Positions 61,937-64,000 of a DNA stretch of 64,000 nt are shown here, in pieces (position 1 is the stretch's first letter; the number at the start of each line of letters is the position of its first letter). The DNA comes from Abelmoschus esculentus (taxonomy: Eukaryota > Streptophyta > Magnoliopsida > Malvales > Malvaceae), in NCBI GenBank assembly GCA_035048815.1, contig JAUCBN010000016.1:4084501-4148500 (forward strand), read 5' to 3'. The notes beneath the pieces are model-generated. The model saw nothing but the letters and a program-made list of their open reading frames with translations, was not told where the DNA came from and made no database searches. A program made the position numbers and the translations under genes.

Positions 61937-63987
61937 ATGGGTTTCTGGGGTTAGTTCTTGAGCAAAACCCTTTTTACTCTCACGCTTTTAATTCCTAGTT
62001 CCTACTAATTTTTTAGTTTCAGATTTCATTTTCCCATTGTTTGGTTATGGTAAACTGTAGAGGAACGATTTGAGAAAATTAGACTATGATAATGGATCGA
62101 GCTTTTGAAATTAAACCCAAGTTTCATAATGATTCTCCTTCCATTTTCCAGTGATCAATCGACGCATTAGTTGTATTTGTTTAAACTTCAAATTCTCTAT
62201 ATGTTATTATATGCTTTTAATTTTTTATACCAGGAATTGAAGTAAAACCTGGAAAACCACACCCTTATCATTCCGATAATGTTCGGGGAAAGCTTCACAT
62301 TACTCAGGTATATTGTTCTGAAAAAACCAGAGAGTTTATATGCAGTTGAATAGTTAGTTTTTGAGGCTTTTCTTTCATTAATGGACTGGATTGTTGATAT
62401 GGTGTGTATTGTTTAATACTTGGGGTATAGTTGTTAGTTCTCTGAATTGCTAGTCCAAATAACTTTCGGGTTCCTAGTTTTGTTTTTGTTTTTCTTGACT
62501 CCATGTATGTTCTGTTGATAATTTATATTATGTAATAACACAGGCAACTTTAGGACTTGGATCCTCGAAAGAGAGGGCTGTACTTCAATGTTCTGTCGGT
62601 CACAAGAGTCCAATCATCTTGTGTTCCTTGTTACCAAATCATAACGAGACTTGTGCCTTAGATCTTAAATTTGATGAAGATGATGATTTAGTTGCTTTCT
62701 CAGTAATTGGCTCTCAAAGCATCCACCTCTCTGGTTACTTTGTTGCTGCTGCTGATGGAGGTCACCTACGAGACGAATATGAGTCGTATCCTTTTATTAT
62801 GCTTCTCTGAGTTAGAGACCCTAACTTTTTCATTCCATTTTTTTAAAAATGTTTGATGAAAGAATGGAGTACATGGTTGGATTATTTAAACTTAGAACAT
62901 GGTTTAAATAATGTGATCTATTCATTCCTTTACTACAATATGAAGTGATTCGTTTGGAGAGGATATTGCGGAGACCGAGTCTGAAGATGAGTCCTCTGAT
63001 TATGATTCTGATGAATATGAGGATGACTTCATAGATGATGGCGATCTTGAGTTCTACCCACCTTCACATATCCCAAATAGTGGAGGTATTTGACATTTTG
63101 TATAGTTTTACTGGAGTTCATTAAATTGGATTGTTCCTTTTCCTTTTCCTATCATGTCATGTGTTCCAATTTGCTGCCTTGAAAACTATTTTTTTTTTAT
63201 CTTTTAATAATTTTATTCAGGCTAAAACTTTTAAACTAATGAAAACATTAGTCTTATCTGCAAACTTGTGATCTATTGCTTCAGGAACCTGTCTATAATA
63301 ATAGTGTCTAAAAGAAGGCCTAGGGATGTAAAATCAAATGAAAAGCATCAGAAAACATCAATGTGAACCAAGGAAGATCTAAAAACTGTTTGATTGATGT
63401 GATGAGAATTTAGTAAATATAATTGGTTTATCTACCTTGTTATATTATTTTTCAAAAAGGAATATTCAGTGTAGAGAGCTGAGACTTTTTGGTGAATTTT
63501 TTATGTTTTAAGCACAACATCAAAATTTAAAGCATTTACCAATAAGTTGGTTTATTATTTCTCTTTGTTCACCGCTGCCCATTTTTGAAAATCGTGCATC
63601 AGTTTCTAGATGTTCATTATTCCACACACAGGTTTTTTATTGCTTTGTTTCGTGACAATCTCACAGACATTTTTGCTTACTATTCTTTTTTGATTTAACT
63701 TTAGTTGTAATTGAGGAGATCATGGATGAGGAGAAACCTAGAAATGGAAATGAAGAATCTAAACGATCCAAGAAGAAGAATAAATTGACTGGCCCTGAGG
63801 AACAAAAGAACTCACAGACTCAGATTATTGTCAAGACAGGTGCTGGTGCGACAGATTTGGAAACTGAAGATGAAGATGGCTTTCCAGTTTCTGCTTCGCA
63901 AAAAAGTGAAGAGACTCAACCAGAAACTGATGTTAGTGAAAAGAAAAGGAAAGTTAAAAGCATTGATGAAGAGAGTCAGCAAGAAGG
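61937..63987 (+). CDS. Nuclear FKBP43/FKBP53-type immunophilin, N-terminal part (3' end outside window)
   Basis: This family pairs an N-terminal nucleoplasmin-like histone-chaperone domain with a C-terminal FK506-binding prolyl isomerase domain and works in the nucleus or nucleolus. Five exons are readable: 61937-61949, 62234-62307, 62544-62785, 62946-63085 and 63705-63987. The protein starts MGFWGIEVKPGKP, the signature start of plant nucleoplasmin-like proteins, followed by LHITQATLGLGSSKERAVLQ, KSPIILCSLLPN and SIHLSGYFV. Acidic tracts (ESEDESSDYDSDEYEDDFID) and Lys/Glu-rich sequence with basic stretches (KRSKKKNK, KKRKVK) come next. The visible frame ends at a GT donor at 63988; an in-frame TGA immediately overlaps it, but the FKBP domain has not yet appeared, so I read the site as a donor. 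FKBP43 and FKBP53 cannot be told apart here. Confidence 0.88.
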
Positions 63988-64000
63988 GTGAGATGCCCTT

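Noticed and set aside
1..64000. CRISPR arrays, bacterial operons, tRNA or rRNA genes
   Set aside because: No regularly spaced identical repeats, no operon-like gene packing, and no cloverleaf-like or rRNA sequence was noticed. The only tRNA signatures are primer-binding sites of retroelements.

Overview
This window is nuclear DNA from a flowering plant, most likely a eudicot. The evidence is GT-AG introns throughout, AT-rich spacers, plant-specific gene families (IRE-type AGC kinase, SHAQKYF MYB, plant SEC10, nucleoplasmin-type FKBP) and plant transposon types (Ty1/copia, Ty3/gypsy, hAT MITEs, Stowaway, Mutator-like). The genus cannot be fixed from the sequence alone.

Layout. 264-4993 (+) is the 3' part of a Golgi CASP gene with two hAT-like MITEs in its introns. 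5849-8408 is a deleted Ty3/gypsy element. 9676-10683 (-) is a two-exon MYB transcription factor. 13536-21722 (-) is a 14-exon multi-membrane-span protein with a C-terminal RING, carrying a copia remnant in intron 10. 21723-27667 is a 6-kb AT-rich spacer with MITEs. 27668-31306 (-) is the eIF2B delta subunit. 31825-37945 is a Mutator-like element split by a 5.4-kb non-autonomous LTR element. 38837-48821 (-) is a 24-exon exocyst SEC10 gene with a 2-kb copia remnant in one intron, part of which is tandemly duplicated. 53002-60721 (-) is a 16-exon IRE-family kinase. 61937 to the end (+) is the 5' part of a nuclear FKBP43/FKBP53-type immunophilin, divergent from the kinase.

I assembled the exon chains by hand from ORF pieces, splice dinucleotides, phase and family knowledge. 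All five complete genes close in frame: MYB 291 aa, RING protein 465 aa, eIF2B delta 644 aa, SEC10 823 aa, IRE kinase 1212 aa. The genes are ordinary housekeeping and regulatory genes for translation initiation, exocytosis, Golgi structure, signalling and chromatin. They do not form a pathway or cluster.

I found no convincing previously undescribed system. The most interesting material is transposon archaeology: a nested insertion with two target-site duplications still readable, a near-identical 610-bp tandem duplication inside a SEC10 intron, a short dispersed repeat in introns of three genes, and a structured triple repeat beside the polypurine tract of the non-autonomous LTR element.
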